A stretch of 64,000 nucleotides of DNA from Acidovorax sp. sic0104 (lineage in GTDB: Bacteria > Pseudomonadota > Gammaproteobacteria > Burkholderiales > Burkholderiaceae_C), in the NCBI RefSeq assembly GCF_019219095.1, contig NZ_JAHUWH010000001.1:62001-126000 (forward strand). The letters are read 5' to 3'. A program made the translations under genes and the position numbers. Below the pieces are notes generated by a model. That model searched no databases, was not told where the DNA came from, and saw only the letters and a list, made by a program, of their open reading frames with translations. This document shows, one piece after another, positions 28,128 to 37,115 of the stretch; positions within the stretch are counted from its first letter, which is position 1; each line of letters begins with the position of its first letter.

Positions 28128-28445
28128 TCAGGGACGGACAACGATGCTGTTGCGCACTTCGCGAACATGCTTGGTGTTGCGGGCAATCGCTTCAGCCTGA
28201 TTCTTCTCGGCTTGCGACTTGGCAAAACCCGACAGCTGCACCGTACCGTTGAGCGTTTCCACGCTGATGGAGGTGGCAGACACGCTCTTGTCTTCAGCCA
28301 TCTTGGCCTTCACGGCCGTGGTGATACCCGCATCATCGACGTAGGAACCCACGGTCTGCTGCTGGCGAGCCACCGAGCAGCCAGTGGCCGTGACGATGGT
28401 GATACCAGCAACTGCTGCGAAAGCGAGGGCACGTGCGTATTTCAT
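28128..28445 (-). CDS. BON-domain lipoprotein (OsmY-like)
   Basis: A 105-residue exported protein. The signal MKYARALAFAAVAGITIVT ends in ATGC, so Cys23 is a likely lipidation site. One BON domain follows (DDAGITTAVKAKMAEDK, VSVETLNGTVQLSGFAKSQAE, then VREVRNSIVV). OsmY-type BON proteins act in the periplasm during osmotic and envelope stress. AAGGA lies upstream of the start. It is followed by a strong terminator and is the last gene of a run of three small envelope proteins on the same strand, with the kinase gene upstream. Confidence 0.85.
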   Translation of the reverse strand: MKYARALAFAAVAGITIVTATGCSVARQQQTVGSYVDDAGITTAVKAKMAEDKSVSATSISVETLNGTVQLSGFAKSQAEKNQAEAIARNTKHVREVRNSIVVRP

Positions 28446-28635
28446 GATGTTGTCCTTCTCGAAAAATGGTTGGAATCGCGGGTGCTGGGGTTATTGCAGC
28501 CTGCCGGTCTGTTGCACCCTCCGCGACCGGCGGACTGTGGGGGATCGATGAAGCTTTTGTTATGAGCCCTTCGCATGCCTGGATGGCGGGCGGCGGGGTC
28601 GGTCAGGATATGGAGGTCAAGCCGGCGAGGCCAGG

Positions 28636-29028
28636 TCAGTAGGCAGGGCGGCGGCGCGATGCCCACATCACCAGGGTAGCCAGCAGAGCTCCAGATGCAG
28701 CCGCTATCACCAGCGACTTGGCGGGCTCGTCGGCGACATAGCGCGTGGTGGCCTCGGCAGCGTGCTGCACCTGGCGGCGGGCACGGGCACTGGTTTCAGC
28801 GCAGTAGTCGATGCCACGGCTGGCCAGTGCCTGAGCACGGGCGGCCAGGTCGTCGATCACCGGGTCGGTCTGGTCGCGAAGAGTGCGCACACCTTCCTCG
28901 GCCTTTTCAAGCGACCTGTTGGCCGCCTTGCGGGTGGACTGCACGGCGTCTTGCGCACTTTGCAGCACGTCGTCGGCCAAGTGGCGGGCGTTGTCGGCGA
29001 CTTTGTCGGTAGCGGTCTGGATGCTCAT
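28636..29028 (-). CDS. DUF883 (ElaB/YqjD-like) membrane-anchored protein
   Basis: A 130-residue protein. Residues 1-95 form a long amphipathic helix rich in Ala, Asp and Arg (likely coiled coil). A C-terminal membrane segment follows (AKSLVIAAASGALLATLVMWASRRR), ending in basic residues. This matches the ElaB/YgaM/YqjD (DUF883) family of tail-anchored inner-membrane proteins, some of which bind ribosomes in stationary phase. A clear AGGAG precedes the ATG. It lies between the BON and DUF1328 genes, other typical stress-linked small proteins. Confidence 0.85.
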   Translation of the reverse strand: MSIQTATDKVADNARHLADDVLQSAQDAVQSTRKAANRSLEKAEEGVRTLRDQTDPVIDDLAARAQALASRGIDYCAETSARARRQVQHAAEATTRYVADEPAKSLVIAAASGALLATLVMWASRRRPAY

Positions 29029-29084
29029 TGTTCAAACTCCTGATTGGTGTGAAAGCGGGCGGGCGGATGGGTCAGCGAAGGGGC

Positions 29085-29249
29085 TCAACCCTTTCTGAGC
29101 AGCCCCAGGACAAAAGTCACGACAGCCATGATCACGAACACGAAGAACAGGATCTTGGCGATGCCCACAGCGCCAGCAGCGATGCCGCCAAAGCCGAACA
29201 GTGCCGCGATCAGAGCGATCACCAGAAAAACAACTGCGTAGTGCAACAT
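29085..29249 (-). CDS. DUF1328 small membrane protein
   Basis: A 54-residue, almost wholly hydrophobic protein with two membrane helices ([20 protein letters not shown] and [21 protein letters not shown]). It matches the DUF1328/YtjA family. The start at 29249 has AAGGAG upstream; a longer in-frame reading is possible but lacks a ribosome site. Its role is unknown; relatives often appear beside CsbD, BON and DUF883 genes. Confidence 0.88.
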   Translation of the reverse strand: MLHYAVVFLVIALIAALFGFGGIAAGAVGIAKILFFVFVIMAVVTFVLGLLRKG

Positions 29250-29497
29250 TTCCTTCTCCTTGTAAGGGGGCCGGTGGTCCGGCCGGTCGGGTGGCACGAG
29301 GACTTCAGCGCCTGGGGTCCACTGTATGCAATGCGCATGGCATGGAATGCCGGCCCCTGACGCACCCCCATGTCGGCGGCGCCGTGCGGACGGTGTAGGA
29401 CGACGCCCTGTGGGCGCCTACCGGGAAGCCGCTCCGCAGAGAAGTGGCAGCAGGTGCAGGGACAGCACCTGGGCAGCCAATGCTGCGGGGCCCGCGA

Positions 29498-30937
29498 TCA
29501 GAAGGTGGAGGAAGAGACCGGCAGGCTGGACTGCCCGGTGTCAGCCAGCGCGGGCTGCGGGTCCTGGGCCTCCTCGCGCTTGAGGGGCAAAACCGCCGAT
29601 ACCAGCGTGCCATTGCCAGGGCGCGAGGTGATCGAGAGACGGCCGCCTGCCGACTCGACCCGATGGCGCATTCCAGACAAGCCGTGCGAAGTCGGCCGCA
29701 CGCTGGCGGGATCGAATCCCTGCCCGTTGTCGCGGACCTGCACCGATACATGAGTGGGATAGGCATGCACGGACACCAGCACCCTGTCTGCCTTGGCGTA
29801 CTTGCCGATATTGGTGAGTGCTTCCTGCACCATGCGGTACACGGTGAGCTGCGAGGCGTCGGGCAGTTGCACCGGCTCCAGGCTGGTCTCCACCTCGATG
29901 CCCGCGCGCTCGGCATATTCGCTGGTGAGTATCTCGATCGCAGCCGTCAAGCCAAGATTGGAAAGCGATGATGGCCGCAGGTCCTCGATGATGCGGCGCT
30001 TGAGAGCGATGCCGCTGTTGAGCGTCTCTGTCAAATGCTTGAGGCGCTCGGCCACATCGGGCGCGGTAGCGTCGACCTTGGACTTCAGCCGCGCCACATC
30101 AAGCTTCGCTGCGGTCAGCAATGCCCCCAGTTCATCATGCAGTTCGCGCGCGAGATGGGCGCGTTCATCCTCGCGCACCTGCTGCAGGTGGTTGGCCAGT
30201 TCGGACAGCGTGGCCGTGCGGTCCCTCACAAGACTTTCGAGCCTGTCGCGTTCGTGCTCCAGCAAGGCCTGCTCACGCTGGCTCACTTGCTGCACGGCCT
30301 GCGTCTGGCGCAGGTACATGTAGAACGCCAGCAGGCCGATGGCCGTCACAGTGGCAATACCGATGCGCGACAGCATCAACGACTGCTCGACCTGCTGCTG
30401 GCCCTGCTGCACATAGCGATCGCTGCGAGCGATGAGCTCCTGCGAATGCTTGCGGATGGCCTCCATGTGTTCCTTGCCCACGTCGGTGTGCAGGATGAAC
30501 TTCCAGGCGTCCTCGTTGCCCTGACGGCGCAACCGCAGGCTCAGCTCCATCTCGGCCAGCTTGCGCGATATCTGCCGCGACAGCAGCGCAAACTCGTGCA
30601 TGTCGTCGGGGGCGTCCATGAACTGATTGCGCAGACCGTCCAGGTTCGTCTGCACCGTGGCGACTGCCTTGTCGTAGGGCTCCAGATAGGCCTCATTGCC
30701 CGTGAGGAGATACCCCCGCTGCCCCGTCTCCGCATCCAGCATGCTTTGCAGCAGCGAGTTGACTGCCTTGCGCGTGTCTTGCCCGTGCGCCATCTGCGCC
30801 ACGGCGTCCTGCGAGCGCATATGGCCCGTCTCGTTGATACCCACCAACACCATCGCTGCCAACAGGGCCATCGGCAGGCTGATCGCCATCCTTCGGACCT
30901 TGGGCAACCATCGGCGGGTGTTTTCTTTGAGGCTCAT
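29498..30937 (-). CDS. CHASE3-domain sensor histidine kinase (NarX-type HisKA_3)
   Basis: A 479-residue inner-membrane kinase. TM1 lies near residues 15-35. A periplasmic CHASE3 domain follows, with the signature LDAETGQRGYLLTGNEAYL, then TM2 near residues 190-212 (IGIATVTAIGLLAFYMYL). A short coiled coil leads to HisKA_3 (AHLARELHDELGALLTAAKLD; the phosphorylated His is in ELHDE). A HATPase_c domain comes next (MVQEALTNIGKYAKA, VRDNGQGFDP). The divergent gene at 31063 encodes a LuxR-type regulator and is the likely partner. The stimulus is unknown. Confidence 0.92.
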   Translation of the reverse strand: MSLKENTRRWLPKVRRMAISLPMALLAAMVLVGINETGHMRSQDAVAQMAHGQDTRKAVNSLLQSMLDAETGQRGYLLTGNEAYLEPYDKAVATVQTNLDGLRNQFMDAPDDMHEFALLSRQISRKLAEMELSLRLRRQGNEDAWKFILHTDVGKEHMEAIRKHSQELIARSDRYVQQGQQQVEQSLMLSRIGIATVTAIGLLAFYMYLRQTQAVQQVSQREQALLEHERDRLESLVRDRTATLSELANHLQQVREDERAHLARELHDELGALLTAAKLDVARLKSKVDATAPDVAERLKHLTETLNSGIALKRRIIEDLRPSSLSNLGLTAAIEILTSEYAERAGIEVETSLEPVQLPDASQLTVYRMVQEALTNIGKYAKADRVLVSVHAYPTHVSVQVRDNGQGFDPASVRPTSHGLSGMRHRVESAGGRLSITSRPGNGTLVSAVLPLKREEAQDPQPALADTGQSSLPVSSSTF

Positions 30938-31062
30938 ACGCGTTATTCTGGATAATGTCCGGTACCCCGGGCGTCATGCTGCCACCGCGCAGCATGAGGC
31001 TGGAGAACCTGTGCAACCAACAAGCATCGGGAGCGGCACCCCGCCCTGTGAAAGAAAGATCG

Positions 31063-31695
31063 ATGATCAAGATTGGTATTGTGGATGACCACGCGATTGT
31101 TCGCTCCGGCCTGCGACAGTTTCTGTCGGAGCATGTGGACCTGCGGGTCGAGGGCGAGGCGGCCAATGGCCGCGAAGCCATCGACCTCGTGCGCAACAAG
31201 GAAATCGACGTCCTGCTGATGGACCTGTCCATGCCCGGACAAAGCGGCCTGGATGCGCTGGCCATGCTGCGCGCCAAGGCCCCCGACATGGGCATCCTGA
31301 TTCTGAGCGGCTACCCCGAAGAGCACTACGCGATCAACCTGATCCGCCAAGGCGCCAGCGGCTACCTGAACAAGGAATGCGAGCCTTCGGAGATCGTGGA
31401 AGCCATCCGCACCATCGCACTGGGCCGACGCTATCTCACGCCCGCAGTGGCCGAGCTGCTGGCGCAGCAACTCAACCGCAAGGACGATGCCCCCCCGCAC
31501 GAACAGCTGTCGGAGCGTGAGTTCCAAGTGTTCCTGAAGCTGGCCAAGGGCGAGACGGCAGGCGACATCGCCAAGGCGCTGTCGCTGAGCGTCAAGACCG
31601 TGAGCACCTACCGCACGCGATTGATGGAAAAGATGAGCCTGTCGTCCAACAGCGATCTGACGTATTACGCGCTCAAGAACCGCCTGATCGACTGA
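31063..31695 (+). CDS. LuxR-family (NarL-type) response regulator
   Basis: A 210-residue regulator. The receiver domain spans residues 1-120 with acidic pair DD (IVDDH), phospho-acceptor Asp near 54 (LLMDLSMPG) and the conserved Lys in LNKECEP. The LuxR helix-turn-helix is C-terminal (LSEREFQVFLKLAKGETAGDIAKALSLSVKTVSTYRTRLMEKM). It is divergent from the CHASE3 kinase 126 bases away, so the two probably form a pair and share a regulatory gap. I chose the ATG at 31063; a GTG at 31048 is also in frame. Confidence 0.92.
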   Translation: MIKIGIVDDHAIVRSGLRQFLSEHVDLRVEGEAANGREAIDLVRNKEIDVLLMDLSMPGQSGLDALAMLRAKAPDMGILILSGYPEEHYAINLIRQGASGYLNKECEPSEIVEAIRTIALGRRYLTPAVAELLAQQLNRKDDAPPHEQLSEREFQVFLKLAKGETAGDIAKALSLSVKTVSTYRTRLMEKMSLSSNSDLTYYALKNRLID

Positions 31696-31805
31696 CATGT
31701 GAAACCTCCCTCAGTCCGGGCACACCGGACGGGGGCGGCCATGACGCCATGCACGCGGGTAAAAAGCGAACCTCCCGCAACCCCCGGGAAGGCCGCAAGG
31801 CGTCA

Positions 31806-32261
31806 CTAGGTTTGCCCAGGCGCCGCCATGGGCTGGCCTGACTCCAGAGCTGCGGGCGCATTGCTGGAAGGCGCGTTGCTGTGCTGGACACAATAATCCA
31901 CCAGCGCATCGATTTCATTGGATTTGTCGAACACTGCATCCACGCCGAGTTGCGCACAGCGCATGCGCACGTCGGGGGTCGCGTAGTTGCTGAGCACCAC
32001 CATCTTCTGACCCGGCCTGCGCGAGCGGCATGCAGCCAGAACGCCCAGGCCACTGCCTTGGCGCAGAAAGAGATCGACGATGGCCAAGTCCCACTGGTGC
32101 GCGTTGGCTGCCAGCCAGTTTTTACCCTCATCCTCTGTCTCTGCCACGCCTACGGCTTCCACTGAAGCCAGCTCTTCGAGAGTTCCGATAAGGTTCTCAC
32201 GGATGGTCGCGTTGTCTTCAACGATATAGGTGCGCAGTTTCACAGGAGTATCCAGTTTCAC
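31806..32261 (-). CDS. Single-domain response regulator receiver
   Basis: A 151-residue protein with only a CheY-like receiver. The acidic residues lie in IVEDNATIRENL, the phospho-acceptor in LAIVDLFLRQGSGLGVL, and the Thr/Ser and Lys positions in VVLSNYATP and VFDKSNE. The last ~25 residues are a low-complexity Ala/Pro tail. There is no output domain. It is convergent with the LuxR regulator. It may be a phosphate sink or act by protein contact with the nearby kinase. Confidence 0.88.
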   Translation of the reverse strand: MKLDTPVKLRTYIVEDNATIRENLIGTLEELASVEAVGVAETEDEGKNWLAANAHQWDLAIVDLFLRQGSGLGVLAACRSRRPGQKMVVLSNYATPDVRMRCAQLGVDAVFDKSNEIDALVDYCVQHSNAPSSNAPAALESGQPMAAPGQT

Positions 32262-32357
32262 GAGCAGCGCCGGGCTGGCGCTGGTCGAGCCTCAAATTTA
32301 GATGCTCATGGCCTGAGATTCTGCCAGCGACCGGACGCGTGAGTTGTAGGAGCGTTC

Positions 32358-33107
32358 CTACCGCACAACACACACCGCGCAGTCGGGCGAACGCCGTACA
32401 TGCATCGCGCTCCACTCCATCGATCGGCCATCGAGCATCATGAGGCGACCGGCCAGTGACACGCCGACACCGGCCACCAGCTTCAGCGCTTCGGCGGCCT
32501 GCATGGCACCCACAATACCCACCAGCGGCGCGAACACCCCCATCGTGGAACATCGCACTTCCTCGAAATCGGCCTGCGGCGGAAAGATGCAGGCATAGCA
32601 CGGACAGGCCGCATCCCGTGGATCGAGCACCGTGATCTGCGCATCGAAGCGGATCGCCGCACCCGCCACCAGTGGTACACCGTGGCGCATGCATGCGCCA
32701 TTTACCGCGTGCCGTGTGGCGTAGTTGTCGCAGCAGTCGAGCACCACCGTCGCGTCACGCACCAGCGCGTCGAGGGCCGGGCCATCGACCCGCGCCTGCA
32801 ACGCCGTGACCTGCACCTCGGGGTTGATGGCCGCGATGGCTTCGGCCGCCGAGGACACCTTGGGTCGCCCTACCCGTGCGGTGGTGTGCGCGATCTGCCG
32901 CTGCAGGTTGGTGAGATCGACCACATCGTCGTCCACCAGCGTGATACGCCCTACCCCCGCCGAGGCCAGGTACAGCGCCGCCGGAGAGCCCAGCCCGCCC
33001 GCACCGATGATGACGGCATGCGCCGCCAGCACGCGCTCCTGCCCTTCGATGCCGATTTCATCGAGCAGGATATGGCGGGAGTACCGCAGAAGCTGGTCAT
33101 CTGTCAT
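32358..33107 (-). CDS. moeB: HesA/MoeB/ThiF family adenylyltransferase
   Basis: A 249-residue E1-like enzyme. The N-terminal Rossmann GAGGLGSPAALYLASAGVGRITLVDDDVV gives the nucleotide loop, followed by DLTNLQRQIAHTTARVGRPK. Zinc-type cysteine pairs appear as CYAC near residue 175 and CAVC near the C-terminus. The reactive cysteine region reads VRCSTMGVFAPLVG. MoeB and ThiF share this form: they adenylate the small carrier MoaD or ThiS. No rhodanese extension is present. The symbol is the likelier of two options. ctpA lies upstream, separated by a strong terminator. Confidence 0.82.
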   Translation of the reverse strand: MTDDQLLRYSRHILLDEIGIEGQERVLAAHAVIIGAGGLGSPAALYLASAGVGRITLVDDDVVDLTNLQRQIAHTTARVGRPKVSSAAEAIAAINPEVQVTALQARVDGPALDALVRDATVVLDCCDNYATRHAVNGACMRHGVPLVAGAAIRFDAQITVLDPRDAACPCYACIFPPQADFEEVRCSTMGVFAPLVGIVGAMQAAEALKLVAGVGVSLAGRLMMLDGRSMEWSAMHVRRSPDCAVCVVR

Positions 33108-33143
33108 GGAGCGATCTCGGACGGAAACACGAAGGCACAAAGC

Positions 33144-33174
33144 AAAAAGCCGGATTCCGCTGGAATCCGGCTTT
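33144..33174 (-). terminator. Rho-independent terminator downstream of ctpA
   Basis: A perfect 13 bp stem AAAGCCGGATTCC / GGAATCCGGCTTT with a three-base loop. On the minus strand it runs into TTTTTGC. It lies just past the ctpA stop and before the moeB start, so it should separate the two transcripts. Confidence 0.92.
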
Positions 33175-33198
33175 GGAAGACAGCGCGGAAGCGAAAGC

Positions 33199-34635
33199 TC
33201 AATTCTCTTTCTTTTCTTCCTTGCGTTCGGTCAGCGTCTTGCTGACCAGCACAGCGCGGCCCTTGAGCTGGTTGAGCGCCTGCACAAGCTGGAAGTCCTT
33301 GTCCGAGCCGAACTCGGGAATCTTGCGATCGGCCGCCGGCTTCTTGGCCTCCTCTTCCAGGCGCTTGCGGGCGTCCTCGCGGGCCTTCTCACGCGCCTCG
33401 TCCTTCTTCTCCTCGCCCTGGCCGCTGTTCAGGTGCTTGTCCAGGTCGGCCTCGCGCATGCGCAGGGCGGCAAAGATGTTGCCCTCTTCCGACTCGTCGA
33501 TCATCACGTCGGGCACGATGCCCTTGGCCTGGATCGACTTGCCGCTGGGGGTGTAGTAGCGCGCCGTGGTGAGCTTGATGCCGGTATCCGGCCCCAGGGG
33601 GCGCACAGTCTGCACCGAGCCCTTGCCGAAGGTCTGGCTGCCCATCACGGTGGCGCGCTTGTGGTCTTGCAACGCACCGGCCACGATTTCGCTGGCAGAT
33701 GCCGAGCCTTCGTTCACCAGCACCACCAGCGGAACCGACTTGATGGCTGCGGGCAGGCGCCGCAGCGGGTCGCCACCGCCGCGACGCTGGTAGTAGTCCG
33801 GCGACGCCTTGTAGGTGGCCTTGCTGTCGGCCAATTGGCCGTTGGTGGAAACGACGGTGACATTCTCGGGCAGGAAGGCCGCGGAGATCGCAACGGCTGC
33901 GTCCAGCAGGCCGCCCGGGTCGTTGCGCAGGTCAAGCACCAGGCCCTTGAGGTTGGGCTCCTGCTTGTAGACCTCTTCCACCTTGCGCACGAAGTCATCG
34001 ACCGTGCGCTCCTGAAACTGCGACAGGCGGATCCAGGCATAACCTGGCTCCACGACCTTGCCCTTGACGGACTGGGTCTTGATCTCTTCCCGCGTGATGT
34101 TCACGGGGAACGAACGGTTCTCGTCCTTGCGAAAAATTGTGAGCGTGACCTTGGTGTTGGGCTCGCCCCGCATGCGCTTGACGGCATCGTTGAGCGACAG
34201 CCCCTTGACCGCGGTTTCGTCGATCTTGGTGATGAGGTCGTTGGTCTTGAGTCCCGCACGGAAGGCGGGCGAGCCTTCGATGGGAGACACCACCTTGATC
34301 AGCCCGTCTTCCTGGGTGATCTCGATGCCCACCCCCACGAAGCGGCCCGAAGTGCCTTCGCGGAATTCCTTGAAGGACTTCTTGTCGAAGTACTGGGAGT
34401 GCGGGTCAAGGCTCGACACCATGCCGGAGATGGCATCGGTGATGAGTTTCTTGTCGTCCACCGGCTCGACGTAGTCGGTCTTCACGAGGCCGAACACCGC
34501 AGACAGCTGCTGAATTTCTTCCAACGGCAGCGGCGTCATGGCGCCTCGCGCCACCGTCTGCAGCGATACGGTGGTGAGCGCACCGGCCACCACACCTACC
34601 GACACCCATCCCGCAATTTTGAGTTTCTGGCCCAT
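33199..34635 (-). CDS. ctpA: C-terminal processing peptidase (S41 family)
   Basis: A 478-residue periplasmic serine protease. The N-terminal hydrophobic signal or anchor lies at residues 6-30. A PDZ domain spans about residues 95-175 (VGVGIEITQEDGLIKVVSPIEGSPAFRAGLKTNDLI). The S41 core follows, with serine in NEGSASASEIVAGAL and lysine in GSQTFGKGSVQT, about 25 residues later as in Tsp/CtpA enzymes. The C-terminal ~90 residues are a charged, Lys/Glu-rich tail. Such enzymes trim or degrade periplasmic proteins. gpmA lies upstream on the same strand. Confidence 0.95.
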   Translation of the reverse strand: MGQKLKIAGWVSVGVVAGALTTVSLQTVARGAMTPLPLEEIQQLSAVFGLVKTDYVEPVDDKKLITDAISGMVSSLDPHSQYFDKKSFKEFREGTSGRFVGVGIEITQEDGLIKVVSPIEGSPAFRAGLKTNDLITKIDETAVKGLSLNDAVKRMRGEPNTKVTLTIFRKDENRSFPVNITREEIKTQSVKGKVVEPGYAWIRLSQFQERTVDDFVRKVEEVYKQEPNLKGLVLDLRNDPGGLLDAAVAISAAFLPENVTVVSTNGQLADSKATYKASPDYYQRRGGGDPLRRLPAAIKSVPLVVLVNEGSASASEIVAGALQDHKRATVMGSQTFGKGSVQTVRPLGPDTGIKLTTARYYTPSGKSIQAKGIVPDVMIDESEEGNIFAALRMREADLDKHLNSGQGEEKKDEAREKAREDARKRLEEEAKKPAADRKIPEFGSDKDFQLVQALNQLKGRAVLVSKTLTERKEEKKEN

Positions 34636-34758
34636 ACAGTACCTTTTACCGCTTCGAAATCAATATACACCTTGGAAGGGCCGAACCCGCCGCAGTTCCG
34701 CACGGGCTCTAGTTTTGGCAGGGATATCTGGTAGGTTTTCCCTGTCTTTACGCGACTT

Positions 34759-35502
34759 TTACGCTTTGCCTTGCGACGCGACGGCGGCGGCAGCCTTGGC
34801 CGCGGCCTCGGCGTCACCCAGATAGTAGTGACGGATGGGCTTGAGCTCCGCGTCCAGCTCGTATACCAGTGGAATTCCGTTGGGAATGTTCAGGCCGACG
34901 ATCTCGGAGTCGGAAATGCCGTCGAGATACTTCACCAGAGCGCGGATCGAATTGCCGTGTGCAGCCACCACCACGCGCTTGCCCGAGCGGATGGCGGGCG
35001 CCATGGCGTCGTTCCAGAAGGGCAGCACGCGCTCCACGGTGTCCTTCAGGCACTCCGTCAGGGGCACATTGCCCTCAGCCAGGCCGGCGTAGCGGCGGTC
35101 GCTGCGTTCGCTGCGGGTGTCGGTGGCCTCCAGGGCTGGCGGGGGGGTGTCGTAGCTGCGGCGCCAGACCAGCACCTGGGCATCTCCGTACTGCTTGGCC
35201 ATGTCGGCCTTGTTCAGGCCCTGCAGCGCGCCGTAGTGGCGCTCGTTCAGGCGCCAGTCCTTCACCACGGGCAACCAGGTGCAGTTCATCTCGTCGAGCG
35301 TGTACCACAGGGTGTGAATGGCACGCTTTAGCACGCTGGTGAAGGCCAGGTCGAACTCGTAGCCCTCGGCCTTGAGCAGCTTGCCGGCGGACATGGCCTG
35401 GGACACGCCGGTGGGCGTGAGGTCCACATCGGTCCAACCGGTAAAGCGGTTTTCAAGGTTCCAGGTGGATTCGCCGTGGCGGATCAGGACGAGTTTGTAC
35501 AT
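34759..35502 (-). CDS. gpmA: 2,3-bisphosphoglycerate-dependent phosphoglycerate mutase
   Basis: The 247-residue enzyme interconverts 3- and 2-phosphoglycerate in glycolysis. The phospho-histidine motif LIRHGEST gives His9. Other family matches are [43 protein letters not shown], and the second active-site histidine in [17 protein letters not shown]. The Ala-rich C-terminus is a tail. It is divergent from the rhodanese gene and precedes ctpA. Confidence 0.97.
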   Translation of the reverse strand: MYKLVLIRHGESTWNLENRFTGWTDVDLTPTGVSQAMSAGKLLKAEGYEFDLAFTSVLKRAIHTLWYTLDEMNCTWLPVVKDWRLNERHYGALQGLNKADMAKQYGDAQVLVWRRSYDTPPPALEATDTRSERSDRRYAGLAEGNVPLTECLKDTVERVLPFWNDAMAPAIRSGKRVVVAAHGNSIRALVKYLDGISDSEIVGLNIPNGIPLVYELDAELKPIRHYYLGDAEAAAKAAAAVASQGKA

Positions 35503-35566
35503 GGCTTCCCTAAGGTCAAAACTGAGCATTCTAAAATTACGCTGTTCGCCAACCCAAGGAATCTTC

Positions 35567-35974
35567 GTGAAATTCATTATCGACAACTGGTATCTGATCT
35601 TTGTTGCACTGGCTTCGGGCGGCATGCTGCTGTGGCCGGTCCTCAAGAGCGCCAGTGGCGGCTCTCTCACCCCGGCCGGGGCCGTGCAACTCATCAATCG
35701 CGAAAAAGCCGTCGTCATCGACGTGTGCGAAACCGAGGAATTCGCCGCCGGCCACGTGAACGGCGCCAAGAACGTGCCCCTCGGCCAACTTGAGGAGCGT
35801 CTTCCGACGGTCGTGAAGAACAAGGCATTGCCCCTGGTGCTGGTGTGCGCCAGCGGCGCGCGCGCCAACCGTGCGGTGGCCGTCGCCAAGAAATTGGGCT
35901 ACGAGAACGCCCAGGCCCTGGCCGGCGGCCTCAAGGCCTGGCGTGAAGCGAGCCTCCCGGTAGAAAAAGCCTGA
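35567..35974 (+). CDS. Membrane-anchored rhodanese-like protein (YibN-type)
   Basis: A 135-residue protein with one N-terminal membrane helix ([19 protein letters not shown]) and a single rhodanese domain. The active-site loop is VCASGARA, with the cysteine that would carry a persulfide. Its place immediately before grxC-secB-gpsA is conserved in many proteobacteria (yibN in E. coli). The start is GTG at 35567, preceded by CAAGGA. The physiological sulfur acceptor is not known. Confidence 0.9.
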   Translation: MKFIIDNWYLIFVALASGGMLLWPVLKSASGGSLTPAGAVQLINREKAVVIDVCETEEFAAGHVNGAKNVPLGQLEERLPTVVKNKALPLVLVCASGARANRAVAVAKKLGYENAQALAGGLKAWREASLPVEKA

Positions 35975-36052
35975 TCTGCCCCCAGGTATTCAGCGCGCGC
36001 TAGGCTAACCCCTGGCTTGTCGCCGCCTCCGGCAAAAAAAGAAAGGATCGCC

Positions 36053-36316
36053 ATGCAACCCGTGAAGATGTACACCACCGCCGTCTGCCCCTACTGCATC
36101 CGGGCCAAACAGATCCTCAAGTCCAAGGGCGTGGAGCAGATCGAGGAGATCCGCATCGACACCGACCCTGCCGCGCGTACGCACATGATGGAGATCACCG
36201 GGCGCCGCACCGTGCCCCAGATTTTCATCGGCGCCACCCATGTGGGCGGCCATGATGATCTGGTGGCCCTCGACGGCCGGGGTGAACTCATGCCACTGCT
36301 GGGCGCTGCGGCCTGA
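36053..36316 (+). CDS. grxC: Glutaredoxin 3
   Basis: The 87-residue dithiol glutaredoxin has the active site CPYC at residues 12-15, the TVPQIFI cis-proline loop near residue 53, and the GGHDD glutathione-binding turn. It reduces disulfides using glutathione in the cytoplasm. AGAAAGGA precedes the ATG. It sits 78 bases after the rhodanese gene and before secB, a conserved order. Confidence 0.96.
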   Translation: MQPVKMYTTAVCPYCIRAKQILKSKGVEQIEEIRIDTDPAARTHMMEITGRRTVPQIFIGATHVGGHDDLVALDGRGELMPLLGAAA

Positions 36317-36353
36317 CCCCCTACCGGGCGGCTGCATAATGCTGCCCCATGTG

Positions 36354-36392
36354 CCCGCTGCGGGAGCTTTCCCCGGCGGGTTTTGTTTTGTT
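36354..36392 (+). terminator. Probable terminator between grxC and secB
   Basis: CCCGC and GCGGG pair around an inner CGGG/CCCG stem, followed directly by TTTTGTTTTGTT. The shape is that of an intrinsic terminator for grxC. It stands only 35 bases before the secB start, so it could also work as leader attenuation if secB is transcribed from upstream. Confidence 0.65.
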
Positions 36393-36426
36393 GACATTTC
36401 CGATAGAGCAAAGAGACCTCATCACC

Positions 36427-36885
36427 ATGGCCGACCAAGAAAACCCCGTCTTCCAGATCCAGCGCGTTTACCTCAAGGACCTGTCGCTGGAGCAACCTAA
36501 CTCCCCCGGCATCCTGCTCGAACAGGAGCAGCCCAGCGTGGACATTCAGCTCGGCGTGGAAGCCACTCCCGTGGCCGAAGGCATCTATGAAGTCGCGGTG
36601 ACAGCCACCGTTCAGACCAAGATCAAGGACAAGACCGTGTTCCTGGTCGAGGCCAAGCAGGCCGGCATCTTCGAAGTCCGCAACATCCCCGAAGACCAGA
36701 TGGGCCCCATCATGGGCATCGCCTGTCCTCAGATCGTCTACCCCTACCTGCGCGGCAACGTGGCCGACGTGATCAACCGCGCCGGCTTTCCGCCCGTGCA
36801 CCTCGCCGAGATCAACTTCCAGGCCATGTATGAGCAGCAGCAGGCCCAGGCCGCTGGCCAGGCCTCCCCCATCATCACGCAATAA
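36427..36885 (+). CDS. secB: Protein-export chaperone SecB
   Basis: The 152-residue tetrameric chaperone keeps presecretory proteins unfolded and hands them to SecA. Hallmarks are [19 protein letters not shown] near the N-terminus, VDIQLGVEA, and [27 protein letters not shown]. The ATG at 36427 follows an upstream in-frame region without a ribosome site. It lies between grxC and gpsA. Confidence 0.97.
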   Translation: MADQENPVFQIQRVYLKDLSLEQPNSPGILLEQEQPSVDIQLGVEATPVAEGIYEVAVTATVQTKIKDKTVFLVEAKQAGIFEVRNIPEDQMGPIMGIACPQIVYPYLRGNVADVINRAGFPPVHLAEINFQAMYEQQQAQAAGQASPIITQ

Positions 36886-36891
36886 GACGTA

Positions 36892-36990
36892 CACCCCCTG
36901 AGGCGCTTCGCGCCTTCGCCCTCTCTCGTTGCGCGGCGCGCTCGGGAGGGGGACGCAGCCAGCGGCCTGGCAGAGCCAGTTCCGCGGCTA
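36892..36990. repeat. GC-rich structured intergenic segment after secB
   Basis: The stretch CCCCCTGAGGCGCTTCGCGC, then CCCTCTCTCGTTGCGCGGCG, then GGGAGGGGGACGCAGCCAGC has internal complementarity (CCCTCTC with GGGAGGG; GGCGC with GCGCC). It resembles, from memory, dispersed GC-rich palindromic elements of Comamonadaceae. Only one copy is in this window, so the repeat status is not shown here. Confidence 0.4.
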
Positions 36991-37062
36991 CCTCGCCGGG
37001 GTTGCGCCGGTTGCGCGGGCCATGGGCGAAACACAGCGCCTTGGAGCATTGAATCAACGATC

Positions 37063-37115
37063 TTTTGGGGCTTCAGCGCTTATCTGAAAAGCGCGAACAG
37101 CTATGAAAATCATAG
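37063..37115 (+). repeat. Dispersed repeat copy F, containing the gpsA start codon
   Basis: TTTTGGGGCTTCAGCGCTTA, TCTGAAAAGCGCGAACAGC, TATGAAAATCATAG follows the consensus order closely. The gpsA ATG (37103) lies in its right end, where other copies read GCTATnnnATTTTCAATAG or similar. No Shine-Dalgarno sequence is visible in it. Confidence 0.7.

Noticed and set aside
36391-36420. A TTGACA resembling a -35 box before secB
   Set aside because: No -10 box at the proper distance before the ATG; probably chance.
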